In this document: piece by piece, positions 13,212-21,185 of the stretch
How the letters are laid out: each line of letters opens with the position of its first letter
Position numbering within the stretch: position 1 is the first letter of the stretch
DNA from: Firmicutes bacterium CAG:475
GTDB taxonomy: Bacteria; Bacillota; Clostridia; Christensenellales; CAG-917
Assembly: GCA_000434435.1 (NCBI GenBank)
Contig: FR895509.1
Location: 1-23,934, forward strand
Length of the DNA: 23,934 nt
Direction of reading: 5' to 3'
Made by a program: the position numbers and the translations under genes
The notes under the pieces: generated by a model
Seen by the model: the letters and a program-made list of their open reading frames with translations, nothing else
Database searches by the model: none
What the model was told of the DNA's origin: nothing

Positions 13212-14012
13212 ATGGCAAAAGCACTCGACTACATTTTTGCAAGCATAATCGTCACCCTGACAACGTTCGTTTGGTCTGCGTTGCTGTTTAAAAACGCGGT
13301 GGGAGCAATCGTATTTTCGATTGCGTTTTCAAGCGTGATTCTCGTAAGCGTGCGTTACTTCTCAAAGCGGAATCAAAAGCCTTATACATACGACAGACTC
13401 GAAACGGAGTTTTGTATAAGAGGCGGCGAATATATTGTAGATTTGATAAAAACCGCTCTAAAAAATCCTCAAATCGAGAATGGTTCAAACTATATTTTGC
13501 TTGAAAAGAGCATAATAATCGCAAATTTCAAGTTTTCGGCACTTGGCGGAAGCGACGTTGCAAACGTTTGCAAAACGGCAAAAAAGCATGGGAAAAATCA
13601 TGTTTACCTCATCACCAAATCGATTGACAGACACGCCTGGCAAATTGCAAATCTCGAAGATATAAATATCGAAATCGTAAAAGCGAAACAAGTTTACAAG
13701 TTTCTTGCAAAACACAACGCCCTGCCCGTCTTGAAAAAACCGCGACAAAAATTTTCTTTTAAGGCATTGCTTCAAACGATACTTTCTCGGCGCAATTTCA
13801 AAAACTATGCATTTTCGGGTGCGGTGCTCGTACTGGTATCTTTTCTCACTCCCCTCAAAATCTACTATATCGTTTTCGGCACAATACTGCTTGTGCTTGC
13901 CCTACTCACATTGACACTCGGCAACGGCACTTTGTCGTCCCCGAAAGCGTTTGAGGAGCTTGAAACAGAGTGTCAAGACGAATACGCTCGGGAGAATAAT
14001 AACATCGATTGA
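13212..14012 (+). CDS. Unknown membrane protein with a possible restriction-nuclease-like cytosolic domain
   Basis: The 266-residue product has two N-terminal transmembrane segments (about 7-46), a soluble domain (about 55-190) and two C-terminal segments (about 201-242). The soluble part includes YILLEKSIIIANFKF, GSDVANVCKTAKKHGKNHVYLITKS and later IEIVKAKQVYKFLAKH. That order, with a helix, a strand ending in ITKS and a final Lys/Leu-rich helix, recalls the Mrr-like PD-(D/E)xK fold, with Glu and Lys in place of the usual motif. This is only a resemblance. The ATG at 13212 lacks a ribosome site; the upstream TTG start is less likely. It is divergent from nadD across 111 nt. Confidence 0.65.
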   Translation: MAKALDYIFASIIVTLTTFVWSALLFKNAVGAIVFSIAFSSVILVSVRYFSKRNQKPYTYDRLETEFCIRGGEYIVDLIKTALKNPQIENGSNYILLEKSIIIANFKFSALGGSDVANVCKTAKKHGKNHVYLITKSIDRHAWQIANLEDINIEIVKAKQVYKFLAKHNALPVLKKPRQKFSFKALLQTILSRRNFKNYAFSGAVLVLVSFLTPLKIYYIVFGTILLVLALLTLTLGNGTLSSPKAFEELETECQDEYARENNNID

Positions 14013-14082
14013 TTTCGAGCTTCAATCAGATGAAAGAACGATTATGCGAATTTGCAAATCGCAGCATTGAAAACACGGCAAT

Positions 14083-14147
14083 AAAAAACACCCGCTTGCA
14101 ATCGGATACAAACCGTAAATCCGTTGTATTGCGAGTGATTTTATTTT
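14083..14147. terminator. Bidirectional terminator between the membrane-protein gene and obgE
   Basis: An interrupted stem pairs 14089-14107 with 14119-14137 (best part CAATCGGAT with ATCCGTTG, one bulge; outer CAC/GTG). It is flanked by A6 at 14083-14088 and by ATTTTATTTT on the right, so both convergent genes have a U-rich tail. Confidence 0.5.
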
Positions 14148-14155
14148 GGCGTTTA

Positions 14156-15418
14156 TCAGTCAACCCATTCGAATTCGATGTCGCCGATCGTAACGATATC
14201 CCCTTCTTTCATACCTTTCTTTTTGAGCTCTGCGATTACGCCGCGGTCTTTAAGGACTTTTTGGAAGAACGCAAAGGAATCCTGCGACGAAATCGTAACG
14301 TTTTGGATGAGGAAGTCCACAAGTCCGCCGTCCACGAAGAACGAGCCGTCCGGCATACGAGACACCGTGAATTTTTGATCGGATTTGGGTTCGAGTTCAA
14401 AGTCCTCGTCGCGCTCGATGCGTTGAGGCGGAGGAAGCTCGTCAACCTTTTGCTTCATTGCGGCAAGAAGCTCGTCAAGCCCTTCGTGCGTAACCGACGA
14501 AACGACGAAAACCTTTTTGCCGATTGCTTTCTCGAACTTTTCGATTTCATAGCGATCGGTGAGCAAATCCGCCTTGCCCGCCACCACGATTTGCGGAATC
14601 GCGGCAAGTTTTTCACTGTATGTTGCAAGTTCTGCATTGATTTTGTTGTAGTCGTCAACGGGATCTCTGCCCTCGCTGCCGCTTATGTCCACGATATGCA
14701 CGATAAGGCGCACACGCTCTATATGGCGCAAGAAATAGTGTCCGAGCCCCGCGCCCTCGCTTGCGCCCTCGATAAGTCCGGGGATATCCGCAATGACAAA
14801 GCTGTCGTCATACATTTGCACGACGCCAAGATTCGGACTGATCGTCGTGAAATGATAGTTGGCGATCTTTGGTTTTGCGCTTGTCAAAACGGACAAAAGC
14901 GTGGATTTTCCGACGTTCGGAAAACCGACGAGTCCGACGTCCGCGATGGTTTTGAGTTCGAGCGTAACCTGATGCTCTTCCGTCGTTTCGCCCAGTTGCG
15001 AGAATGACGGCGCCTGACGTCTTGCATGCGCAAAGCGATTGTTGCCCTTGCCTCCTCTGCCGCCTTTTAGCGCAACGAAAGTTTCGCCGTCGTCAAAGAG
15101 GTCTGCAATAACCTTTCCGCTCTCCGTGTCGCGAATGACCGTGCCTACGGGCACTTTTATAATGAGATTCGGAGCGGATTTGCCCGTGCAGTTTTTCGCT
15201 TCGCCGTCGCCGCCGTTTTGAGCGCGGTAGAATTTTTGGAACTTGAAGTCGATAAGCGTATTGATTTCCTTGTCGGCAACAAACACGACGTCGCCGCCGT
15301 TGCCTCCGTCACCGCCGTCGGGACCGCCGTTGGGCACGAATTTTTCACGATGGAAGGACACTTTGCCGTTGCCGCCGTTGCCCGCTTTTATAAAAATTTT
15401 TACATAGTCTAAAAACAT
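14156..15418 (-). CDS. obgE: Obg-family ribosome-associated GTPase
   Basis: The 420-residue protein has the whole Obg architecture: glycine-rich Obg domain (1-158, with NGGPDGGDGGNGGDV at 30-44), GTPase domain with G1 GFPNVGKS (165-172), switch ISPNLG, G3 DIPG (211-214), and a C-terminal OCT domain (about 340-420). Obg binds the 50S subunit and acts in ribosome maturation and stress signalling. The guanine-specificity motif, normally NKxD, reads GKAD (281-284), so the Asn is replaced by Gly. The ATG at 15418 has AGAGG upstream. It is the last gene of the nth-nfnA-nfnB-obgE operon, 33 nt after nfnB. Confidence 0.95.
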   Translation of the reverse strand: MFLDYVKIFIKAGNGGNGKVSFHREKFVPNGGPDGGDGGNGGDVVFVADKEINTLIDFKFQKFYRAQNGGDGEAKNCTGKSAPNLIIKVPVGTVIRDTESGKVIADLFDDGETFVALKGGRGGKGNNRFAHARRQAPSFSQLGETTEEHQVTLELKTIADVGLVGFPNVGKSTLLSVLTSAKPKIANYHFTTISPNLGVVQMYDDSFVIADIPGLIEGASEGAGLGHYFLRHIERVRLIVHIVDISGSEGRDPVDDYNKINAELATYSEKLAAIPQIVVAGKADLLTDRYEIEKFEKAIGKKVFVVSSVTHEGLDELLAAMKQKVDELPPPQRIERDEDFELEPKSDQKFTVSRMPDGSFFVDGGLVDFLIQNVTISSQDSFAFFQKVLKDRGVIAELKKKGMKEGDIVTIGDIEFEWVD

Positions 15419-15451
15419 ATTTGCCTCTTTGGTATTGTTTTCATAGTATTT

Positions 15452-16822
15452 TTATTCTGAAAAAGATTTCAGTATCGCTTGCGCGCTGCGTTTGCCTGCG
15501 CCCATTGCGAGAATAACCGTTGCCGCACCCGTCATCGCGTCGCCGCCGGCGTAAAGACGAGGTATATTCGTCAAGCCGTTTTCGTCTGCGACTATCGTGC
15601 CTTTTTTGGTGGTTTCGAGCGACGGCATACTGCGTTTGATTATGGGATTTGGAGTCGTGCCCAGTGCGACTATAACTTCGTCGCAATCCACCGTAAACTC
15701 GCTTCCCTCAACGGGAATCGGGCTTCTGCGTCCGCTTGCGTCGGGCTCGCCCAGTTGCATTTCGATACACTTGACCGCCTTGACGTTACCTTGCTCGTCG
15801 CCGATGATTTCAACGGGATTTGCCAGGAGCAAAAACTCTACGCCCTCCTCTTCTGCATGGTTGATTTCCTCTTTTCTTGCAGGCATTTCCTCTCTGCCTC
15901 TGCGGTAGACGAGTTTGACGTTCGCTCCCATACGCAAAGCCGTTCTCGCACTGTCCATAGCAACGTTGCCTGCGCCCACAACGACCACGTTTTTACCGCG
16001 TTTTACAGGCGTTATCGCATCCTTTTTGTAGGCTTTCATGAGATTGATTCGCGTCAAATACTCGTTTGCGGAGTACACTCCGTTGAGGTTTTCGCCCTTG
16101 ACTTTGAGGAGCATGGGAACGCCTGCGCCCGTGCCTATAAACACCGCGTCGTATTCAAAAAGCAATTCTTCGATAAATATCGTCTTGCCGACGACGACAT
16201 TGGTTTCTATATCAACGCCCAGCGCGCGCACTTTGTCGATTTCCTTTTTGACAAGTGCCTTTGGAAGTCTGAATTCGGGAATACCGTACACAAGCACGCC
16301 GCCTGCTTCGTGCAACGCTTCGTACATTGTCACGTCAACGCCGCATCTTGCAAGATCCGCCGCGCAAGACAGCGACGCGGGGCCGGAGCCTACCACCGCC
16401 ACTCTCTTTCCGATTTTGATAATTTGAGGTCTCTCGTCGTATCCGTTTGCAATCGCTTGGTCTGCAACGTATCTTTCGAGATTGCCTATTGCGACGCTTC
16501 CGCCCAACTTGTCCTTGCGTACGCAATGCTTTTCGCATTGATTCTCTTGCGGACAAACTCTTCCGCAAATTGCCGCAAGATTGTTGTCGTTTTTCAACAC
16601 GCGATATGCGCCTTGAATATTACCTTGCTTCACGTTTGCGATAAAATCGGGAATATGCACGCCCACGGGGCAACCGCTCATACACGGTGCGTTTTTGCAA
16701 TTGAGGCATCTGTCTGCCTCGTCTTTTGCAAGTTTTGCGGTATATCCGAGCGCAACCTCGTCGAAGTTGCGTATCCTTTCGTTTGCGGGCTGAGTCGGCA
16801 TATGGCGTCTTGGCTCTATCAT
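15452..16822 (-). CDS. nfnB: NfnB: large subunit of NADH-dependent reduced ferredoxin:NADP+ oxidoreductase (GltD-like)
   Basis: The 456-residue flavoprotein resembles the small subunit of glutamate synthase. The N-terminal ferredoxin-like domain has Cys39, 42, 47, 51 (CLNCKNAPCMSGC) and Cys86, 90, 96, 100 (CGRVCPQENQCEKHC) for two [4Fe-4S] clusters. Nucleotide-binding sites are VAVVGSGPAS (141-150) and VVVVGAGNVAMDSA further on, and LYAGGDAMTGAATVILAMGAG contacts FAD near the end. Next to NfnA it forms an electron-bifurcating transhydrogenase that makes NADPH from NADH plus reduced ferredoxin. The ATG at 16822 has GGAGGG upstream and overlaps the nfnA stop (ATGA). A sole GltD or a sulfide-dehydrogenase-like role is less likely because no gltB is seen. 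Confidence 0.9.
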   Translation of the reverse strand: MIEPRRHMPTQPANERIRNFDEVALGYTAKLAKDEADRCLNCKNAPCMSGCPVGVHIPDFIANVKQGNIQGAYRVLKNDNNLAAICGRVCPQENQCEKHCVRKDKLGGSVAIGNLERYVADQAIANGYDERPQIIKIGKRVAVVGSGPASLSCAADLARCGVDVTMYEALHEAGGVLVYGIPEFRLPKALVKKEIDKVRALGVDIETNVVVGKTIFIEELLFEYDAVFIGTGAGVPMLLKVKGENLNGVYSANEYLTRINLMKAYKKDAITPVKRGKNVVVVGAGNVAMDSARTALRMGANVKLVYRRGREEMPARKEEINHAEEEGVEFLLLANPVEIIGDEQGNVKAVKCIEMQLGEPDASGRRSPIPVEGSEFTVDCDEVIVALGTTPNPIIKRSMPSLETTKKGTIVADENGLTNIPRLYAGGDAMTGAATVILAMGAGKRSAQAILKSFSE

Positions 16823-17652
16823 ATATCCCTCCTCAAATTGCAAAGATGATCTTTTTCTTCTTTCAAATAAGTTTTGCTTCTTGCAATCGCCTCGTCGAAA
16901 TCGACAAGACGTCCGTCGAACTCCGGACCGTCTATGCAAGCGTACTTCGTTTCGCCGCCGACGCTCAAACGACAGCATGCGCACATCCCCGTCCCGTCCA
17001 CCATCATAGAGTTCATACTGACGATGGTGTGTATGCCGAGCGTTTTCGTGAGATTGCAAACCGCTTTCATCATAGGAAGCGGACCTACTGCAAACACACA
17101 ATCGTAATTTTTTCCGTCCTCGACAAGCTGTTTGAGCATATCGGTGACAAATCCTTTTTGACCGCGAGAGCCGTCGTCGGTGACGAGATAAAGATTGTTT
17201 GCGTTTTTGTCGAACTCGTCTACGTACATAAGCAAATCCGCGTTTCTTGCGCCCAAAATCACGTCTGCCGCCTTGTTTTGCGCTTTAAGCTGCTTTGCTT
17301 GCGGATAGATGACCGCAGAGCCGATTCCACCGCCTATAAGGCAAATATTTTCGTACGCAGACAGATCGGTGGCGTTGCCGAGCGGACCTACGAAATCGCA
17401 AAGAGCGTCGCCCTCTTGCATCATGGCAAGTTTTGCCGTCGTATATCCGACCTCTTGCACCATAACGGAAACCGTGCCGTCCGCTCTCGAATAATCGCAA
17501 ATTGTGAACGGAACTCTCTCGCCATCGGCGTCCACTCGCAGTATGACAAACTGCCCCGCAAGGCAATGTTTTGCCACGTAGGGTGCGTAAATCACGTATT
17601 CGTTCACGTTTGGCGCAAGGCGTTTTTTTGAAATAATCTCGTACTTTTTCAT
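16819..17652 (-). CDS. nfnA: NfnA: small subunit of NADH-dependent reduced ferredoxin:NADP+ oxidoreductase
   Basis: The 277-residue protein is a ferredoxin-NADP reductase-type flavoprotein. It has the FAD-binding segment RVPFTICDY (46-54), the NAD-site LIGGGIGSA (105-113), and the C-terminal [2Fe-2S] region GTGMCACCRLSVGG followed by YACIDGPEFDG (Cys224, Cys227, Cys239, with Asp219 nearby). The Nfn family uses a mixed Asp/Cys ligation here. It pairs with the next gene as the NADH-binding, bifurcating subunit. The ATG at 17652 lies 12 nt after the nth stop with no recognisable ribosome site, so re-initiation after nth is likely. NAD-linked sulfide dehydrogenase SudB is the alternative name for this family. 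Confidence 0.9.
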   Translation of the reverse strand: MKKYEIISKKRLAPNVNEYVIYAPYVAKHCLAGQFVILRVDADGERVPFTICDYSRADGTVSVMVQEVGYTTAKLAMMQEGDALCDFVGPLGNATDLSAYENICLIGGGIGSAVIYPQAKQLKAQNKAADVILGARNADLLMYVDEFDKNANNLYLVTDDGSRGQKGFVTDMLKQLVEDGKNYDCVFAVGPLPMMKAVCNLTKTLGIHTIVSMNSMMVDGTGMCACCRLSVGGETKYACIDGPEFDGRLVDFDEAIARSKTYLKEEKDHLCNLRRDI

Positions 17653-17664
17653 ATCGATTTCGTT

Positions 17665-18312
17665 TTATTTTTGACCTACGGGCATGCCCGACGTCAGTTT
17701 CTTATAGTATTGACAGTACTCTCTCACAAGGCATTTGTCGCACTCGGGACGTTGAGAGTGACAAGTGTATCTGCCGTGAAAAATGAGCAAGTGATGAAGA
17801 TGCGACCAAAGATTTTCATCGAAAGCCTGCATAAGCTGTTGCTCGGTTTGCTCGGGAGTTTTTGCATGCGCAAGCCCTATGCGGTTTGCCACTCGAAAAA
17901 CGTGCGTATCCACAGCGATTGCGTTTTCGCCGTATGCCACCGCCGCTACGACGTTTGCCGTTTTGCGCCCTACGCCTTGGAGTTTCATAAGTTCGTCGCG
18001 CGATTTAGGCATGCCGCCCATATCCAAAACGCTTTGACTCAAACTCTTTATCGCCTTTGCTTTATTATGGTAAAATCCGCAAGAAAATATATGCCTTTCA
18101 AGCTCTTCGACAGGCATTTTTACAAAAGCCTCGGGCGTGTTTGCGATTTTGAAAAGCTCGCTCGTAACTTGATTTACGCGCTTGTCCGTACACTGGGCGG
18201 ACAACACCACCGCAACAAGTAATTCAAACGGCGAATTAAAATTCAGTTCGCAATCGGCATCGTGGTGCATTTCGTCAAGCAAATCGTATATTTTCAAGTT
18301 GTCTTTCGTCAT
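17665..18312 (-). CDS. nth: Endonuclease III (DNA glycosylase/AP lyase)
   Basis: The 215-residue base-excision repair enzyme removes oxidised pyrimidines and cuts at the abasic site. It has the helix-hairpin-helix LQGVGRKTANV with catalytic Lys117, the catalytic Asp135 in VDTHVFR, and the C-terminal [4Fe-4S] ligands Cys184, 191, 194, 200 (C-x6-C-x2-C-x5-C). The ATG at 18312 has no ribosome site in range. A promoter ends 7 nt before it, so the mRNA should be leaderless; the TTG 12 codons upstream is itself the -35 box. The first gene of the nth-nfnA-nfnB-obgE operon. Confidence 0.95.
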   Translation of the reverse strand: MTKDNLKIYDLLDEMHHDADCELNFNSPFELLVAVVLSAQCTDKRVNQVTSELFKIANTPEAFVKMPVEELERHIFSCGFYHNKAKAIKSLSQSVLDMGGMPKSRDELMKLQGVGRKTANVVAAVAYGENAIAVDTHVFRVANRIGLAHAKTPEQTEQQLMQAFDENLWSHLHHLLIFHGRYTCHSQRPECDKCLVREYCQYYKKLTSGMPVGQK

Positions 18313-18319
18313 ATTTTCG

Positions 18320-18348
18320 ATTATCGCATACTTCCTCGTTTTTTGCAA
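18320..18348 (-). promoter_or_regulatory. Promoter of nth, leaderless arrangement
   Basis: On the minus strand TTGCAA (18343-18348), 17 bp ending in TGC, GATAAT (18320-18325; extended -10 TGnGATAAT), then 7 nt to the ATG. Confidence 0.7.
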
Positions 18349-18436
18349 GAAAGCACAGCAAAATATACTTTTTTCTTAACATTTAATTATATTTGCCGCG
18401 TATCGCCGTGTTTTTTGCCGTTTTCAAATGTGATTT

Positions 18437-18480
18437 TTATTCTCGTATGCACAATCGAGCATTTGCGCATACGAGAATAA
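18437..18480. repeat. 14-bp perfect inverted repeat downstream of the DUF3343 gene
   Basis: TTATTCTCGTATGC (18437-18450) and its exact complement GCATACGAGAATAA (18467-18480) flank a 16-nt spacer. The right arm ends 7 nt before the DUF3343 stop. Neither strand has a proper T run after the stem, so it is not a canonical terminator, though it may protect the 3' end of the mRNA. Confidence 0.65.
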
Positions 18481-18487
18481 AGAGCGG

Positions 18488-18736
18488 TCACAATCTTATT
18501 GCGTTTCCGTTTGCGCCGAAATAATAGAAACCGATTGCGGATGCGTATCTGCCCCTTTGCAGAATTATTTTTGCCTGTTGCATGTCCTTTGCAAACAGTT
18601 TAACCGAAAGCCCGCATCCTACTTTTGCGGACGAGGGCGTATTGATAAGCCTGCCCGATATTCGATAACTTGCAAGCTCTTCATAAAACCGCACGGCTTC
18701 GGCGCGCGAGCGGAACGCAACGAAAAATTCTCTCAT
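18488..18736 (-). CDS. DUF3343 protein (putative Se/S carrier-like)
   Basis: The 82-residue protein has the DUF3343 pattern: an N-terminal FRSRAEAVRFYEEL helix, then NTPSSAKVGCGLSVKLF with a conserved Cys (Cys41). In other Clostridia, DUF3343 genes sit next to class V cysteine desulfurases, and the family is described as putative selenium/sulfur carriers. Here it is divergent from such a desulfurase across 99 nt. The ATG at 18736 has GGAGGGG upstream. No SelD, SelA or selenocysteine tRNA is in the window, so a selenium role is inference. Confidence 0.8.
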   Translation of the reverse strand: MREFFVAFRSRAEAVRFYEELASYRISGRLINTPSSAKVGCGLSVKLFAKDMQQAKIILQRGRYASAIGFYYFGANGNAIRL

Positions 18737-18835
18737 AATCCCCTCCGAAAATATATGTAACCGCTCTTGATTTTAATATATTGCGCTCGCACATTTTTCG
18801 TGCAAAATCGCATAAGTTGCATAGATAAGGACGAT

Positions 18836-19963
18836 ATGATTTACCTCGACAATGCCGCAACTTCAAGATTTAAGCCGAAATGCGTGTTGGACGCATTGAT
18901 TTTTGACGTAACGCACTCGGCAAACAGCGGTCGCGCAGGACACGACGAGGCAATCGACAAAAGCATACGCATACAAAAATGTCGAGAGTATCTCTTGTCA
19001 GTGTTCGGAGCAAGCGACGAATACTCTCTGATATTCACAAAAAACTGCACGGAAGCCTTGAATCTTGCGATATTCGGCATTGTCAAAGGCGGCGAAAGAG
19101 TGCTTACCGGCGTCAACGAACACAATTCGGTTTTGCGCCCTCTCTACAAGCTCAAACAAGAGGGCAAAATATCCCTCGAAATCGTCAAAACAAACCCTCT
19201 CGGCCGCATAGACGTCAAAGATGTCGAAAAATTTGCAACAAATGCCGATATTTTGGTTTTTGGCGGAGCGTGCAACGTCAACGGCGCGATTTGCGATATT
19301 CAAAGTATTGCGGATTATTGCAAAAACAACGGCAAAATCCTGATTTTGGACGGAGCGCAAAGCGTTCCTCTTATTCCGCTGACTTTAAAAAGCAGCGGTA
19401 TAAGTATGCTTGCATGCCCCGGACACAAGGGATTGCACGGAGTGCAAGGTACGGGATTTTTGATTGTGCGCAAGGATATAAAACTATCTCCTTTGCTTTA
19501 CGGCGGTACTGGGACGTTTTCTAGCGACGTAACCCCAATCGTCGAAATGCCCGACTCATTCGAGGCAGGCACGTTGTTTTCTGGCGGTATAGACGCTTTA
19601 CGTCAAGGCGCGAAATGGTCTTTCGACAACGTTGACAAAGACAGAAAATATATCGATAGAATAACGAAAAATATTCTTCACGGACTTCACGATATAGGTG
19701 CGACGCTCTACACGCGCGACACGCAAACGGGCGTTGTATGTTTCAACCTCGCAAACGCGGACAGCGGCTATATCGCCGACAAGTTGAACGAATACGGCAT
19801 ATGCGTGCGAGGCGGCTTGCACTGCGCGCCCCTCGTACATCGCGAGCAAGGCACGTCCTTTCAAGGCGCAGTTAGAGCAAGCGTCGGTTGCGAAACGAAA
19901 GAGGGCGAAATCGCCTACTTTTTGTCCGTTGTCGAACGACTTATGAAAGGACTTAAATCTTAA
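18836..19963 (+). CDS. Class V aminotransferase, cysteine desulfurase family
   Basis: The 375-residue PLP enzyme has the YLDNAATS start, the substrate-side NEHNSV with His96, PLP-binding GHKGLHG with Lys198, and a C-terminal GGLHCAP with Cys330, the candidate persulfide cysteine. The GHKGLHGVQGTGF form fits the branch found next to DUF3343 rather than IscS or SufS. It mobilises sulfur (or selenium) from cysteine or its analogue. The ATG at 18836 has AAGGA in range; a GTGCAA-18-GATAAG set ending 6 nt upstream could also make it leaderless. Its last 11 nt overlap the end of the convergent protease gene. Confidence 0.88.
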   Translation: MIYLDNAATSRFKPKCVLDALIFDVTHSANSGRAGHDEAIDKSIRIQKCREYLLSVFGASDEYSLIFTKNCTEALNLAIFGIVKGGERVLTGVNEHNSVLRPLYKLKQEGKISLEIVKTNPLGRIDVKDVEKFATNADILVFGGACNVNGAICDIQSIADYCKNNGKILILDGAQSVPLIPLTLKSSGISMLACPGHKGLHGVQGTGFLIVRKDIKLSPLLYGGTGTFSSDVTPIVEMPDSFEAGTLFSGGIDALRQGAKWSFDNVDKDRKYIDRITKNILHGLHDIGATLYTRDTQTGVVCFNLANADSGYIADKLNEYGICVRGGLHCAPLVHREQGTSFQGAVRASVGCETKEGEIAYFLSVVERLMKGLKS

Positions 19964-21179
19964 ATATTTTCGTGCCGTTCAAATTGATAGACGCGTTTAG
20001 AATTGCGTTTTTTGCTTGAAACGGTGAAATCCTCGCATACTTTTGGCAAAGCAAGCAACACGCGCCGGCAACGTAGGGAGCGGCAACCGACGTTCCGCTC
20101 ATGTGCGAATACGCTCCGCCCGATTGAAGCCCTTTTACGTTTGTGCCGAGCGCGTAAACGTCGGGACGCTTTATGCCGTTGTACGAACCTCTCGACGAAA
20201 AATTTGCAATATTGTCTTCGTTATCCACTGCGCCGACGGCAATAACTTCGTTGCTTATCGCAGGCGATTTCAAAGCGTTTGCACCGCTGTTTCCCGATGC
20301 CGCAACCACGATAAGTCCGCTTCTTGCAAGCATTTCCGCGCCGATTTTCAGCGGATCGGCATATTCCAGCGGCTCTGCGCCGAAACTCATACACACAACT
20401 CTCACGCCGTGCTGCCTGAAATTGTCGAAAAGCCATTGCATACCGTCCAAAATTTTGAACGTTCCGCTCTCGCCACTCTTTTCTATGACTTTGACGGACA
20501 GCACGTTAGCCATAGGCGCAACGCCTTTGATTCCCCTTGCCGACAATATACCGTTTCCGCACGCAACCCCTGCGACGAAAGTGCCGTGTCCGTTGTCGTC
20601 ATAGGCATATTTTTCACCGTTTACAAAATCTATTGCGCCGATTATACGATTTTTCGGCACGGACAAATCGATATGCGGAGATACGCCCGTGTCCATAACG
20701 CAAAGCGTAACTCCTCTGCCGTCAAGATTGTCGTCGAAAGTCGGTATGGGATAAAACATGCGGTTAGATTGCGCAAATTCCGTATTTCGAGCTTTGTCTA
20801 CTCTGCGCAAAACTTCCGCATTGTCGCTGCTATGGTCAACGATTTCATTGTCTGTTTCACAATGCTTTTCATTATAGCTTTCGTCTTTTTCCTTTCCGAG
20901 AGCAAAAACTTTGCTTTGAGCGGCAACGTATTCCACCTCGCTCATTCTTTCAAGCCGTATGGCGTCTTCTAGTCCGCATTTTATTCCTATCGAGCGTATG
21001 AACGGATAGCTTGCCACAACGTCGAAACTTCTCTCCAAAAAACCTAAATGCAAGGGATTGCGCACTCTTACGATTGCATCCGCCCTTTCGTCCTCGTTTT
21101 CGAGAGTTTTGACAAGCGCACTGCTGACTTTGCTCGAAACTTTGAGTCGATTTACAATTCGCGCGTCGATTTTGTCCAT
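19953..21179 (-). CDS. Subtilisin-family (S8) serine protease with propeptide but no signal peptide
   Basis: The 408-residue protein has Asp163 (VMDTGVSPH), His198 (NGHGTFVAGVACG), the oxyanion Asn297 (ASGNSGA) and Ser364 (GTSVAAPYVAGA), a complete S8 triad. Residues about 50-92 (VASYPFIRSIGIKC, MSEVEYVAA) look like an inhibitor I9-type propeptide. No signal peptide or membrane segment is seen, so it is likely intracellular, or exported by an unknown route. The ATG at 21179 has GAGGGG upstream and lies 6 nt after the small Asn-rich gene, forming an operon. A role in processing its operon partner is possible but untested. Confidence 0.9.
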   Translation of the reverse strand: MDKIDARIVNRLKVSSKVSSALVKTLENEDERADAIVRVRNPLHLGFLERSFDVVASYPFIRSIGIKCGLEDAIRLERMSEVEYVAAQSKVFALGKEKDESYNEKHCETDNEIVDHSSDNAEVLRRVDKARNTEFAQSNRMFYPIPTFDDNLDGRGVTLCVMDTGVSPHIDLSVPKNRIIGAIDFVNGEKYAYDDNGHGTFVAGVACGNGILSARGIKGVAPMANVLSVKVIEKSGESGTFKILDGMQWLFDNFRQHGVRVVCMSFGAEPLEYADPLKIGAEMLARSGLIVVAASGNSGANALKSPAISNEVIAVGAVDNEDNIANFSSRGSYNGIKRPDVYALGTNVKGLQSGGAYSHMSGTSVAAPYVAGACCLLCQKYARISPFQAKNAILNASINLNGTKIFKI

Positions 21180-21185
21180 ATCCCC

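Noticed and set aside
14009..15007. Plus-strand 332-codon frame opposite obgE
   Set aside because: It overlaps the conserved Obg GTPase on the other strand and its translation has no recognisable domain.
15479..16849. Long plus-strand frame of 456 codons opposite nfnB
   Set aside because: It is a shadow of nfnB, whose iron-sulfur and nucleotide motifs are certain. Its translation is Cys/His/Arg-rich without domains.
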